A DNA stretch of 64,000 bases from Sphingomonas sp. 1F27F7B (GTDB lineage: Bacteria > Pseudomonadota > Alphaproteobacteria > Sphingomonadales > Sphingomonadaceae): positions 97,706 through 161,705 of the forward strand of contig NZ_SCMK01000011.1 in assembly GCF_005503355.1 (NCBI RefSeq). Reading direction: 5' to 3'. This document shows positions 44,970 to 53,810 of the stretch, piece by piece. Every line of letters starts with the position of its first letter. Position 1 is the first letter of the stretch. The translations under genes and the position numbers were made by a program. The notes under the pieces are model-generated. The model did no database searches. It saw only the letters and a program-made list of their open reading frames with translations, and was not told the origin of the DNA.

Positions 44970-45353
44970 TCAACGCGCGAGCCGAAGCGTATGAACGCTG
45001 GTGAGCGGGCGGCCGGTCGTTCGATCGGCAATCTCGATGCGAACTTCCTCGAGCGGAATACCGCCGTCCCGCGCGTCGCCACCGCGCGACAGGCGCGTGA
45101 TTCGCCAGCGCAGGTTCCGGCTGCTGCCGCTGTCGGCGACATTGCGCGAATCGCTGGGCGCCGTCGCCGCGGCGAGCAGCGACTGGGCGAGCAGCACCGC
45201 TTCGCGGCGTGCGGCAACGGTACGCGAGAGATTCGCATTGGTGCCGATCGAATCGAAGAACAGCCCGGACATCATCGCGATCACGGCCAGCGCGACCAGC
45301 GTCTCGACCAGGCTGAACCCCGCGGACGCGCCCGCCGGCACCGAGGCGCTCAT
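44970..45353 (-). CDS. gspI: Type II secretion minor pseudopilin GspI
   Basis: The 127-residue pseudopilin has the prepilin motif SAG / FSLVETLVALAVIAMMSGLF, the usual GspI 'SLVETLVAL' form, followed by a short globular domain with RREAVLLAQSLLAAATAPSD and WRITRLSRG. It initiates the tip complex with GspJ and GspK. Its ATG overlaps the gspH stop (ATGA). Confidence 0.9.
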   Translation of the reverse strand: MSASVPAGASAGFSLVETLVALAVIAMMSGLFFDSIGTNANLSRTVAARREAVLLAQSLLAAATAPSDSRNVADSGSSRNLRWRITRLSRGGDARDGGIPLEEVRIEIADRTTGRPLTSVHTLRLAR

Positions 45354-45787
45354 TGCCGTCCCTCGGCCGTGCCCAGCGTCTTGCTGATGGCGATCCGCCG
45401 GCGGAGCTGCCCGTCCGAGATCTCGATTTCACCGCCCGTGGCGCTTCCGTCGGCGAAGAACCGGATCCCGCGGCCAGGCATCGCGATCGTCACACCGTCG
45501 GGAAGACGATCGTCGCGATCGGCGAAGCGGAAGCCATGACCGTCGGACACCGCGGCGAAGCGAACCGGCACGCCGCCGGCCACCGCCGCGGCCCGCGCGG
45601 CGCGAAGCCCCAGCTCCACACGCTTCGCTGCCCCGACGAAGCTCTGGCGCCGCATCGCCTTCTCGACCGAAGGAAAGACGATTCCCGCCATGAGGATGAG
45701 GATAGCCAGGATCACCAGGACCTCGACCAGCGTGAATCCACAGGTACCGGCATCATCCCCGGCATGCGGATCAATAATTGCCGACAT
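45350..45787 (-). CDS. gspH: Type II secretion minor pseudopilin GspH
   Basis: The 145-residue pseudopilin has the leader ending TCG / FTLVEVLVILAILILMAGIV and a C-terminal domain with KRVELGLRAARAAAVAGGVP and IRFFADGSATGG, as in GspH/XcpU. The ATG at 45787 is chosen; it overlaps the gspG coding end by 17 bp, and GAGG lies upstream. The leader before the cleavage glycine is about 17 residues longer than usual, so a later start is possible. Confidence 0.87.
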   Translation of the reverse strand: MSAIIDPHAGDDAGTCGFTLVEVLVILAILILMAGIVFPSVEKAMRRQSFVGAAKRVELGLRAARAAAVAGGVPVRFAAVSDGHGFRFADRDDRLPDGVTIAMPGRGIRFFADGSATGGEIEISDGQLRRRIAISKTLGTAEGRQ

Positions 45788-46214
45788 CCCGCGCCTCGCC
45801 GGTGCCGCCGGGCTGCCCGTCCGAGCCGAGCGAATAGACATCGACATCGCCGTGCTCGCCGGGGATCCGCAGCAGATAGGGGCGCCCCCAGGGATCGATG
45901 ATCGCCGACTGCTCGGGCAGATAGGGGCCGTTCCAGTTAGGCACGTTGGGCGGCTGCTTGATCAGCGCCGTCACGCCCTCTTCCGGAGTCGGGAAGCGCG
46001 ACACGTCGAGCTTGAACAGGTTGAGCGCGGCGGCAACGTTCTTCGCCTGCACCCGCGCCGATTGCGACTTGGAGCTGTCGAGATATTTGATTACCTGCGG
46101 CCCGACGATCGCCGCCAGCAACCCCAGAATCGCGAGCACCACGAGCAGTTCGAGCAGCGTGAAGCCCGCTTCGCGTCCATTGTTTCTCCGCATGGCGGTC
46201 CTGTCCTTGTTCAT
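45771..46214 (-). CDS. gspG: Type II secretion major pseudopilin GspG
   Basis: The 147-residue major pseudopilin has the cleavage site EAG / FTLLELLVVLAILGLLAAIV and the conserved C-terminal features DVSRFPTPEEGVTALIKQPP, WNGPYLP, DPWGRPYLLRIPGEHGDVDV and SLGSDGQPGG (calcium-site region). It polymerises into the pseudopilus that pushes cargo through the secretin. The ATG at 46214 overlaps the gspF stop (ATGA); a second ATG at 46193 is an alternative. Confidence 0.95.
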   Translation of the reverse strand: MNKDRTAMRRNNGREAGFTLLELLVVLAILGLLAAIVGPQVIKYLDSSKSQSARVQAKNVAAALNLFKLDVSRFPTPEEGVTALIKQPPNVPNWNGPYLPEQSAIIDPWGRPYLLRIPGEHGDVDVYSLGSDGQPGGTGEARDVGNY

Positions 46215-47422
46215 GATGTCAGGGCGAGATCGTTGAAGCCGAGGATCGCCGACATGATCGCGGCGATGATCGATGCGACGGTGGCACCCAGCACCACGGT
46301 GATGACCGGGGTGAGGATGCCGATGAGCCGCTCGATGCGCAGGCGAATGTCGCGATCGAGCACGTCGGCGAGACGGCCCAGCATCATGCCGAGCTGCGAG
46401 GTCTCCTCGCCCGTGCGCAGGAAGCCGATCGCCAGGCGCGGCAGCGCGCCCGAGGCGGCGAGCGGCGCGGTGAGTCCCCCGCCCTCCTTCACGCCATCGG
46501 CGACGCGGGCGATGGTCTCGCCCAGCACCTGGTTCGAGATCGTCCGGCGCGCGAGCGCGAGCGCGGCGGGCAGCGGCACTTCGCCGTCGATCAGTGCGCC
46601 GAGCGTGCGGGCGAAACGGGCGGTGTCGACGCGCCTGATCAGCTCGCCGAGCAACGGCAGCGCCAGCACCAGCCGGTCGCGGGCGAGACGCACCGCCGGG
46701 CGGCGGAGCAGCAATGCCCCGCCCACGCCGATCGCCACGGCACCGAGCAGCATCACCAGGCCATAGCCCCGCAGCAACCGGCTGGCGGTCATCACCACGA
46801 CCGTGGCGGTGGGCAGCTTGCCGGCGGCACTCGAGAACATGCTTTCGAACTGCGGGACGACGAAGAGCAGCATCAGCAGCACCACGCCGATGGCGATCAC
46901 CAGCAGCGCGATCGGGTAGATCATCGACGATCCGATCAGGCGGCGGAGCTCGGCCTCCTGCTCCAGCGTCGCCGCGAGCCGCGACAGCGCCTCGCCCAGG
47001 CGGCCATTGGCCTCGCCCGCCTCGATCATCGCCATCGCGGTGGGCGAGAACAGATCGGGCTTCTGCGCGATCGCCCGCGACAGGGGAACGCCTTCGCGCA
47101 CGTCGCGCAATATCTCGCCCAGGCTTTCCCCGACTCGCTTGTCCTCGACATTCTCGATCGCCAGCGCGAGCGCCCGATCGAGCTGCAGCCCGGCGCCGAT
47201 CAGCACCGCGAGCTCGCCGATACAAGTCGCGGCCGCCGCCCGCGCTCTGGCTCCGGCGCGCCGTGGCCGCCCCGGCGCACGTGGCGGCACCGCGACCAGT
47301 TCCAGCGGCGTGGCGCCGCTCCGCCTGAGGCTGGCCACCGCATCGTCCCGGTCGGTCGCGTCCACCTCGCCGGCCAGCGCGGAACCGTCGCGGCGGACCG
47401 CCCGATAGCGCCAGGTCGCCAT
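46211..47422 (-). CDS. gspF: Type II secretion inner-membrane protein GspF
   Basis: The 403-residue polytopic platform protein has two T2SSF repeats: ELAVLIGAGLQLDRALALAI with GVPLSRAIAQKPDLFSP, and FARTLGALIDGEVPLPAALA with LPRLAIGFLRTGEETSQLGM. Hydrophobic segments at about 165-195, 215-240 and 370-395 match the family. GspF is the core around which the GspE ATPase works. The ATG at 47422 shares its A with the gspE stop (TGATG). Confidence 0.95.
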   Translation of the reverse strand: MATWRYRAVRRDGSALAGEVDATDRDDAVASLRRSGATPLELVAVPPRAPGRPRRAGARARAAAATCIGELAVLIGAGLQLDRALALAIENVEDKRVGESLGEILRDVREGVPLSRAIAQKPDLFSPTAMAMIEAGEANGRLGEALSRLAATLEQEAELRRLIGSSMIYPIALLVIAIGVVLLMLLFVVPQFESMFSSAAGKLPTATVVVMTASRLLRGYGLVMLLGAVAIGVGGALLLRRPAVRLARDRLVLALPLLGELIRRVDTARFARTLGALIDGEVPLPAALALARRTISNQVLGETIARVADGVKEGGGLTAPLAASGALPRLAIGFLRTGEETSQLGMMLGRLADVLDRDIRLRIERLIGILTPVITVVLGATVASIIAAIMSAILGFNDLALTS

Positions 47423-49167
47423 CAGGCTTCCCCACTCGCGACGCGAAGCACTTCCTCGATCGTCGTCAGCCCCGCCGCCGCCTTGGCGACGCCGTCCGCC
47501 GCCAGGCTGCGCATCCCGCCCTGCTCGGCGGCAACCAGGATCTCGCGCGTATCCGCCCGCTTCAGGATCAGCCGCTCCACCGCGCCGTCGACCCGCAGGA
47601 ATTCGAGCAGCGCGATCCGCCCCGAATAGCCGCTCCCGCCACACCGCGCACAGCCCATCGCATGGTAGAGCCGGTCGACGCCCTGGAGCGCCAGCAACGG
47701 CCGCAGGGCCTCGGGGCCGGCCTCCGCCGGGTCGAATGGCTGGCGGCATTCGGGGCAGAGCCGCCGGACCAGCCGCTGGGCGAGCACGCCGGTCAGCACC
47801 GATCCCAGCAGGAACGGCTCGACGCCCATGTCGAGCAGCCGCGAGACCGCTCCGGCAGCAGTGTTGGTATGCAGCGTCGACAGGATCATATGGCCGGTCA
47901 GCGCCGCCTGCACCGCGATCTGCGCCGTCTCGGTATCACGGATCTCGCCGACCATCATCACGTCGGGGTCCTGGCGCAGGAACGAGCGCAGCGCCGATCC
48001 GAACGTGAAGCCGATCGCCGGATTGACCTGGGTCTGGACGACGCCCGGCAGGCGATATTCGATCGGATCCTCGACGGTGAGCAGCTTGCGCTCGGGCGCA
48101 TTGAGCTCGGAAAGAGCCGCGTAGAGCGTGGTGGTCTTGCCGCTGCCGGTCGGGCCGGTGACCAGCACGATCCCGTGGGGGCGCGCTATCGCCTCGCGCA
48201 ACCGCCCGGCAAGGCCCGGGTCGAAGCCGAGCGCGGCGAAGTCGAGCGCGAGCCTGGAGCGGTCGAGGATGCGCATGACGACGCTCTCGCCATGGATCGA
48301 GGGCGCGGTCGCCACACGCAGGTCGATCTCGTTGCCCCGTACCGAAATGCGCATCCGCCCGTCCTGCGGCAGCCGGCGCTCGGCGATGTTGAGCTGCGCC
48401 ATCACCTTGATGCGCGACGCCAGCGGCGCACGCATCGCCACGGGGAGCCGCCCGGCATCGCGCAGCATGCCGTCGATGCGGAAGCGAATCGACAGGCCAT
48501 CGTCGCCGGGCTCGATATGGATGTCCGAGGCACGCTGATCGACCGCGCTGGCGATCAGCCGGTTGACCGCGCGAATCACCGGTGCATCGCTGACCAGGTC
48601 CTTAAGCCGCTCGAGATCGTCGTCGTCGACGGCATCGTCGATCGCGCCCGAGCCATGCGGCTGGCCATGATAAAGCCGCTCGATCGCGACGTCGATGTCG
48701 CTGGCCCGGCCGATTACCCGCTCGACACGGCGCTGGAACATGAAGCCGAAAGCCTGGGCGGCGAAGGAATCGAACGGGTTCGACACGGCGATGCGCACGA
48801 CGACGGGGTCGATCGCCACGGGGATCGCGCGCATGTCGCGCAGGAAGGCAACCGAGAGTTCCGGGCCCTCGACCGGCGCCGCAGGGAAACCGTCGGCACC
48901 AATCGCAGCCAGGCCCGAGAAGCGCGCCAGCTCCGCGGCCAGCCGGTCCTCCGAAATCATGCCCAGGCGAGTCACCACCGCCTCGAGGCGCTCCCCCGAT
49001 TCGCGCTCGATCAGCAACGCGCGCTGGAGCGCCTCCTCCGCCAGCAGCCCTCGGCCGCGCAGCATCGCCGCGAGTCCGCCTCCATCGGCCGCGACAGCCG
49101 GTCCGTCCGGCAATTTGTCCCAGGAACCTTCAATATTTGGCCCGGACGCCGTGCTATCGCCGATCAT
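47422..49167 (-). CDS. gspE: Type II secretion ATPase GspE
   Basis: The 581-residue ATPase has an N-terminal T2SSE_N domain (~40-140), N2 and C-terminal ATPase domains: ASDIHIEPGDDGLSIRFRID, Walker A GPTGSGKTTTLYAAL, Asp box LLTVEDPIEYRLPGVVQTQV, Walker B DPDVMMVGEIRDTETAQIAV, His box LTGHMILSTLHTN, and a zinc module CPEC...CARCGGSGYSGR. It powers pseudopilus assembly. The ATG at 49167 is fixed by GGGAGG 6 bp upstream. It is the first gene of the operon gspE-F-G-H-I-J-L-M-C-D-K. Confidence 0.96.
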   Translation of the reverse strand: MIGDSTASGPNIEGSWDKLPDGPAVAADGGGLAAMLRGRGLLAEEALQRALLIERESGERLEAVVTRLGMISEDRLAAELARFSGLAAIGADGFPAAPVEGPELSVAFLRDMRAIPVAIDPVVVRIAVSNPFDSFAAQAFGFMFQRRVERVIGRASDIDVAIERLYHGQPHGSGAIDDAVDDDDLERLKDLVSDAPVIRAVNRLIASAVDQRASDIHIEPGDDGLSIRFRIDGMLRDAGRLPVAMRAPLASRIKVMAQLNIAERRLPQDGRMRISVRGNEIDLRVATAPSIHGESVVMRILDRSRLALDFAALGFDPGLAGRLREAIARPHGIVLVTGPTGSGKTTTLYAALSELNAPERKLLTVEDPIEYRLPGVVQTQVNPAIGFTFGSALRSFLRQDPDVMMVGEIRDTETAQIAVQAALTGHMILSTLHTNTAAGAVSRLLDMGVEPFLLGSVLTGVLAQRLVRRLCPECRQPFDPAEAGPEALRPLLALQGVDRLYHAMGCARCGGSGYSGRIALLEFLRVDGAVERLILKRADTREILVAAEQGGMRSLAADGVAKAAAGLTTIEEVLRVASGEA

Positions 49168-49674
49168 GTACAACCTCCCGGCTCGAGCCTCTCGGCCGAG
49201 GCGAGCCCTGGATGAGCCAGCCAATAACTACTCATATCCAGATTATGCTACAACTAAATTTCACAAATATGAGATATATTACTTCACATATTTGAAGTTA
49301 ATATCCGTGCATTTTTGCAAATGCTGCCATTTTAGTGCGGATTATATTTGTGGATGCATCACGATAACAAAAATGTCATTTGACCTGCGTAAGAGATCAA
49401 CCGTCGGTTCTGAATCGAGTCGAAACCGATATGTAGAAATATTCTTGTTTGAATGATCGTTACCTGTGCGATTCATGAAATTCATCGTCGCACATGCTGA
49501 ACGAACCCCAGAACGAGGGTTAGCCGACATTCTTTGAATGCACGGGTAGACTTTGCGTGAACTTAAGATCTCTCGATCGTCCCAGGATATCATAGCGATA
49601 TCTTGAAACGACCGAACTTTGACTCGCAACTAACCGACATTTCTTAAGGCAAGTCCCAAACAGGAGAATATCCC
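49168..49674. other. AT-rich divergent control region between the T2SS operon and secreted PstS-like genes
   Basis: The 507-bp gap between gspE and the first PstS-like gene has no gene. It is distinctly AT-rich from 49230 to about 49620. Two copies of a direct repeat, TAgCCGACATTcTTtgA (49521-) and TAaCCGACATTtCTTaA (49631-), lie 110 bp apart on the + strand; the second is 30 bp before the first secreted gene's start. It should hold both divergent promoters. I could not find a convincing Pho box. Confidence 0.6.
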
Positions 49675-51642
49675 ATGAAGCGTTTCAAGAACGCGCTGTT
49701 CCTGGCGACCGTCGCCACCAGCGCTCTCGCCTCTTCCTTCGCCCAGGCCCAGACCACGGCGAACAATGACGGCGAGACCGCCCTGCACGGCACCGGCGCG
49801 ACCTCGATCCAGGGCGTCCTCGTGCAGGAGCTCAACTGCAACGGCGGCTATTCGAACCTCGGTGCGATCGGCACTTCTTCGGTGGCCGGCACGTCGTCGA
49901 CTTCGATCGAGCCGACCAGCCTGTACACCGGCTTCAACTGCACCACGACGGACCTGTGGCCCGGCTTCAGCGGCCGCTACATCGGTTCGGGCTCGGGCAC
50001 CGGCCGCAGCTCCTGGATTGCGGCGGGCTCGCTCACCTCGACCTCGGCCTTCGCGATCGGCACGGCCAATCCGAACCCCTTCGGCACCTGGAACAAGATC
50101 CAGTTCGCCTTCGCCGATTCCTCGGTCACGGATGGCGATCTGACCAGCTACACCGGCGGCGCCGCGCAGACCAATGGCGGCGCGCCGATCATGTTCCCGA
50201 AGTTCGTGCTTCCGGTCGCGATCGCCTATAGCCCGACCTATGGCCGCAAGACGGTTGGCGGCGTCAACACCGACTATGCCTTCAACCTTTCGAGCCCGCA
50301 GAGCATCCTCGGCACGGCCGCGGGCGGCCTGCGCATGAGCCAGACGACGCTCTGCGGCGTCTTCAACGGCACCATCGTCAACTTCAACGACGCCGCCTTC
50401 ACTGCCGACAATGGCAGCACCAGCCTGCGCGATTCGGCCGACGCCGTGGCCCGCTGGAATGCCGATGGCGTTCCGGTCCGCCTCGTCGGTCGCCTCGACC
50501 GCTCGGGCACGACCGACATCTTCACCCGCGCGCTCGCCGCGCAGTGCGGTTCGGTCGCCAGCGGCAACAAATACGCCACCAACGCCGAGACGCTCCCCTA
50601 CAACCGCACGGTGACCGCCACGATCCGTCCGGTGTTCGACAGCGTCCGCTCCGACACGGGCCTGCAGACCGCCAGCTCGCAGCCTGAGGCCGGCAACACT
50701 TCGCCGAACGACACCGGCGTCCCCGGTTCGCCGAACTTCTCGGGCGCCACGGTGGTCGGTGCCGAATATTGGAGCGGCAGCGCGATCGTCACTCCGGCAG
50801 CCAATGCCGGCAAGGTAAGCTCGCAGCCCTCCGCTTCGGTCTCGAACGGCACCGGCCTGTTCCTCGTCGCCGACGGCAGCGGCCGCGTCGCCAGCGCGAT
50901 CAAGTTCGCGCCCGACTATGTCTCGCCTTCGGATCCGACCGTGAAGCTCAACGGCAAGATCGGCTATATCGGCGCCGACTTCATCGACGGCTCGCCGAGC
51001 GCCCCGGGCGGCCTGCACGCCGCGGCGCTGAAGAACGCCACGACCAACCTGTGGCACATGCCGAGCGCGGCGAACGCCACGACTGCCTTCGGCACGATCC
51101 TGCCGCCGCAGTCGGCCAGCGACGGTTCCTTCAACGACACCGCCACCGACACCCGCCCGGTCCGCATCCCCACCTATCAGGGCGGCACCGCGGGCGTGAA
51201 GGGCAATGCCAAGCGCACCAACCCGCTCGCCTGGTATGACGTGATCTACGCAGGCACCGGGCTTCAGAACCCCGCCGCCGGCTATCCGATCACCGGCACG
51301 ACCCAGTTCCTGGGCTATACCTGCTACGCCACCGACGCCAGCGGCTCGAACGCCGCTGCGATGATCAACTTCCTCAGCTTCAATACCGACTATGTGAACA
51401 CCTTCGACAGCACCGGCACCAACCGCACGGGCATCTTCACTCGCGTCGGCGCCGCGTTCAACAGCTCGGGCCTGCTGGTCCGCTCGAACATCGGCGGCCT
51501 TCCCCAGGCGTGGAAGCACGCGGTGCGCGAGACCTTCCTGACGGACTCGGCCGAAACCTCGACCACGCGGCTCGGCGACAGCAAGCTGTTCATGGGCACC
51601 TCGACGTCCAACAGCACCTGCACGGGCAAGGCAGGCATCTAA
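49675..51642 (+). CDS. Secreted PstS-like substrate-binding protein, copy 1
   Basis: The 655-residue exported protein has a signal peptide (~1-26, cleavage after AQA) and a PstS/phosphate-binding-like fold: ALHGTGATSIQGVLVQELNC, the phosphate-loop-like GRYIGSGSGTGRSSW, FPKFVLPVAIAYSPTYGRKT, TLCGVFNGTIVNFND (PstS: TLAGIFLGKITNW), RLDRSGTTDIFTRAL, and later PQAWKHAVRETFLTD. Six cysteines suit a secreted, disulfide-bonded protein. It is about twice the length of ordinary PstS and has no ABC-permease neighbours. A good ribosome site (CAGGAGAATATCCC) precedes the ATG. Its position across from the T2SS operon suggests a secreted phosphate/phospho-ligand protein. Confidence 0.8.
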   Translation: MKRFKNALFLATVATSALASSFAQAQTTANNDGETALHGTGATSIQGVLVQELNCNGGYSNLGAIGTSSVAGTSSTSIEPTSLYTGFNCTTTDLWPGFSGRYIGSGSGTGRSSWIAAGSLTSTSAFAIGTANPNPFGTWNKIQFAFADSSVTDGDLTSYTGGAAQTNGGAPIMFPKFVLPVAIAYSPTYGRKTVGGVNTDYAFNLSSPQSILGTAAGGLRMSQTTLCGVFNGTIVNFNDAAFTADNGSTSLRDSADAVARWNADGVPVRLVGRLDRSGTTDIFTRALAAQCGSVASGNKYATNAETLPYNRTVTATIRPVFDSVRSDTGLQTASSQPEAGNTSPNDTGVPGSPNFSGATVVGAEYWSGSAIVTPAANAGKVSSQPSASVSNGTGLFLVADGSGRVASAIKFAPDYVSPSDPTVKLNGKIGYIGADFIDGSPSAPGGLHAAALKNATTNLWHMPSAANATTAFGTILPPQSASDGSFNDTATDTRPVRIPTYQGGTAGVKGNAKRTNPLAWYDVIYAGTGLQNPAAGYPITGTTQFLGYTCYATDASGSNAAAMINFLSFNTDYVNTFDSTGTNRTGIFTRVGAAFNSSGLLVRSNIGGLPQAWKHAVRETFLTDSAETSTTRLGDSKLFMGTSTSNSTCTGKAGI

Positions 51643-51665
51643 ATATACAGGATAACCAGAAACTT

Positions 51666-51695
51666 CGGCGGCCTTGGAGAAATCCGGGGCCGCCG
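51666..51695 (+). terminator. Hairpin after PstS-like copy 1
   Basis: CGGCGGCC (51666-51673) / GGCCGCCG (51688-51695) with a 14-nt loop, 24 bp beyond the stop. No strong T-run, so termination may be partial, allowing read-through into copy 2. Confidence 0.45.
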
Positions 51696-51788
51696 CCTTC
51701 GCTTCGGCGCCACGACCTCGAAAGACCACCAGAGAACGAAATCCCCGAAGGTTCGCATCGATCCGCAAGACCAACCGGGAGACCTTCG

Positions 51789-53741
51789 ATGCAATATTCC
51801 AGCAAGACCCCGCTTCTGGCGGCAATCGTCTTCGGGGCACTCGCATGCGCTTCCGCCCAGGCCCAGACCACGGCGAACAATGACGGCGAGACCGCCCTGC
51901 ACGGCACCGGCGCGACCTCGATCCAGGGCGTCCTCGTGCAGGAGCTCAACTGCAACGGCGGCTATTCGATCCTCGGCCTGCTCGGCGGCGGCGGCATTGC
52001 GATCCCCGAGCCGACCAACCTGTACACCGGCATCAACTGCGCCACGACGGACCTGTGGCCCGGCTTTCTCGGCCGCTACCTCAGTTCGGGCTCGGGCACC
52101 GGCCGCGACGCCTGGGTCGCACCGGGTTCGCTCACCTCGGTTCCCGCCTTCGTGATCGGCACGGCCAATCCGAACTCCTTCGGCACCTGGAACAAGGTCC
52201 AGTTCGCCTTCACCGACTCCTCGGTCACGGATGGGGACCTCACGCGCTACAACGGCGGCGCTGCGCAGACCAGTGGCGGCGCGCCGATCATGTTCCCGAA
52301 GTTCGTGCTTCCGATCGCGATCGCCTATAGCCCGACCTATGGCCGCAAGACGGTTGGCGGCGTCAACACCGACTATGCCTTCAACCTTTCGAACCCGCAG
52401 AGCATCCTCGGCACGGCCGCGGGCGGCCTGCGCATGAGCCAGTCGACGCTCTGCGGCGTCTTCAACGGCACCATCGTCAACTTCAACAATGCCGCCTTCA
52501 CTGCCGACAATGGCGGCACCAGCCTGCGCGATTCGGGCGACGCCGTGGCCCGCTGGAATGCCGATGGCGTTCCGGTCCGCCTCGTCGGTCGCCTCGACCG
52601 CTCGGGCACGACCGACATCTTCACCCGCGCGCTCGCCGCGCAGTGCGGTTCGGTCGCCAGCGGCAACAAATACGCCATCAACGCCGAGACGCTCCCCTAC
52701 AACCGCAAAGTGACCGCCACGATCCGTCCGGTGTTCGACAGCGTCCGCTCCGACACGGGCCTGCAGACCGCCAGCTCGCAGCCTGAGGCCGGCAACACTT
52801 CGCCGAACGACACCGGCGTCCCCGGTTCGCCGAACTTCTCGGGCGCCACGGTGGTCGGTGCCGAATATTGGAGCGGCAGCGCGATCGTCACTCCGGCAGC
52901 CAATGCCGGCAAGGTAAGCTCGCAGCCCTCCGCTTCGGTCTCGAACGGCACCGGCCTGTTCCTTGTTGCGTCCGGAGATCACAACGTCGCCAGCGCGATC
53001 AAGTTCGCGCCCGACTATGTCTCGCCTTCGGACACGACCGTGAAGCTCAACGGCAAGATCGGCTATATCAGTGCCGCCTTCATCGACGGCTCGCCAAGCG
53101 CGCCCGGCGGTCTGCACGCCGCGGCGCTGAAGAACGCCACGACCAGCCTGTGGCACATGCCGAGCGCGGCGAACGCCACGACTGCCTTCGGCACGATCCT
53201 GCCGCCGCAGTCGGCCAGCGACGGTTTCTTCAACGACACCGCCACCGACACCCGCCAGGTCCGCATCCCCACCTATCACGGCGGCACCGCGGGCGTGAAG
53301 GGCAATGCCAAGCGCAGCAACCCGCTCGCCTGGTATGACGTGATCTATGCCGGCACCGGGCTTCAGGATCCCGCCGCCGGCTATCCGATCACCGGCACGA
53401 CCCAGTTCCTGGGCTATACCTGCTACGCCACCGACGCCGGCGGCTCGAACGCCACTGCGATGATCAACTTCCTCAGCTTCAATACCGACTATGTGAACAC
53501 CTTCGACAGCACCGGCACCAACCGCACGGGCATCTTCACTCGCGTCGGCGCCGCGTTCGCCAATTCGGGCCTGCTGGTCCGCTCGAACATCGGCGGCCTT
53601 CCCCAGGCGTGGAAGCACGCGGTGCGCGAGACCTTCCTGACGGACTCGGCCGAAACCTCGGCAACGCGGCTCGGCGACAGCAAGCTGTTCATGGGCACCT
53701 CGTGGTGGAACAGCACCTGCACGGGCAAGGCAGGCATCTAG
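51789..53741 (+). CDS. Secreted PstS-like substrate-binding protein, copy 2
   Basis: The 650-residue protein is a tandem paralogue of the gene just upstream. The signal peptide (MQYSSKTPLLAAIVFGALAC) is entirely different, but the mature start QTTANNDGETALHGTGATSI is identical. The region around residues 58-135 diverges (SILGLLGGGGIAIPEPTNLY against a longer version in copy 1), and the rest is nearly identical, including TLCGVFNGTIVNFN and RSGTTDIFTRAL. Six mature cysteines are conserved. The ATG at 51789 has GGGAGA 6 bp upstream. A hairpin follows the stop. Same putative role and secretion route as copy 1; unequal divergence suggests specialised ligand or partner sites. Confidence 0.8.
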   Translation: MQYSSKTPLLAAIVFGALACASAQAQTTANNDGETALHGTGATSIQGVLVQELNCNGGYSILGLLGGGGIAIPEPTNLYTGINCATTDLWPGFLGRYLSSGSGTGRDAWVAPGSLTSVPAFVIGTANPNSFGTWNKVQFAFTDSSVTDGDLTRYNGGAAQTSGGAPIMFPKFVLPIAIAYSPTYGRKTVGGVNTDYAFNLSNPQSILGTAAGGLRMSQSTLCGVFNGTIVNFNNAAFTADNGGTSLRDSGDAVARWNADGVPVRLVGRLDRSGTTDIFTRALAAQCGSVASGNKYAINAETLPYNRKVTATIRPVFDSVRSDTGLQTASSQPEAGNTSPNDTGVPGSPNFSGATVVGAEYWSGSAIVTPAANAGKVSSQPSASVSNGTGLFLVASGDHNVASAIKFAPDYVSPSDTTVKLNGKIGYISAAFIDGSPSAPGGLHAAALKNATTSLWHMPSAANATTAFGTILPPQSASDGFFNDTATDTRQVRIPTYHGGTAGVKGNAKRSNPLAWYDVIYAGTGLQDPAAGYPITGTTQFLGYTCYATDAGGSNATAMINFLSFNTDYVNTFDSTGTNRTGIFTRVGAAFANSGLLVRSNIGGLPQAWKHAVRETFLTDSAETSATRLGDSKLFMGTSWWNSTCTGKAGI

Positions 53742-53763
53742 GCACCGGACGTGCGACGAGAAT

Positions 53764-53785
53764 GGCCCCGGGGAAATCCGGGGCC
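53764..53785 (+). terminator. GC-rich hairpin after PstS-like copy 2
   Basis: Perfect 8-bp stem GGCCCCGG / CCGGGGCC with a 6-nt loop, 22 bp after the stop and in the gap before the convergent sulfotransferase gene. Confidence 0.55.
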
Positions 53786-53810
53786 GCTTCCCGTGGCTCG
53801 AAGACCCGCG

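Larger units (their letters stand above)
49741..53741 (+). repeat. Direct tandem duplication of the secreted PstS-like gene
   Basis: Two units, 49741-51642 and 51855-53741, about 2.1 kb apart. Bases 49741-49855 match 51855-51969 exactly (115 bp), then about 250 bp diverge (copy 2 is 15 bp shorter there), and most of the remainder is near-identical. Bases 50611-50864 appear to match copy 2 with no mismatch over 254 bp, including synonymous positions. The signal-peptide region is unrelated in sequence. Confidence 0.9.

Noticed and set aside
49168..49674. A PhoB box controlling the PstS-like genes
   Set aside because: I looked for tandem CTGTCAT-type heptamers and found only weak partial matches, so it is not reported as a site.
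49630..53618. Long open frames (659 and 738 codons) on the - strand opposite the PstS-like genes
   Set aside because: The translations are Arg/Ala/Gly/Val-rich and low-information; the opposite strand has signal peptides, ribosome sites and recognisable motifs.
49675..53741. Transposon origin for the tandem PstS-like duplication
   Set aside because: No transposase, inverted repeats or target-site duplication were seen; simple tandem duplication with conversion explains it.
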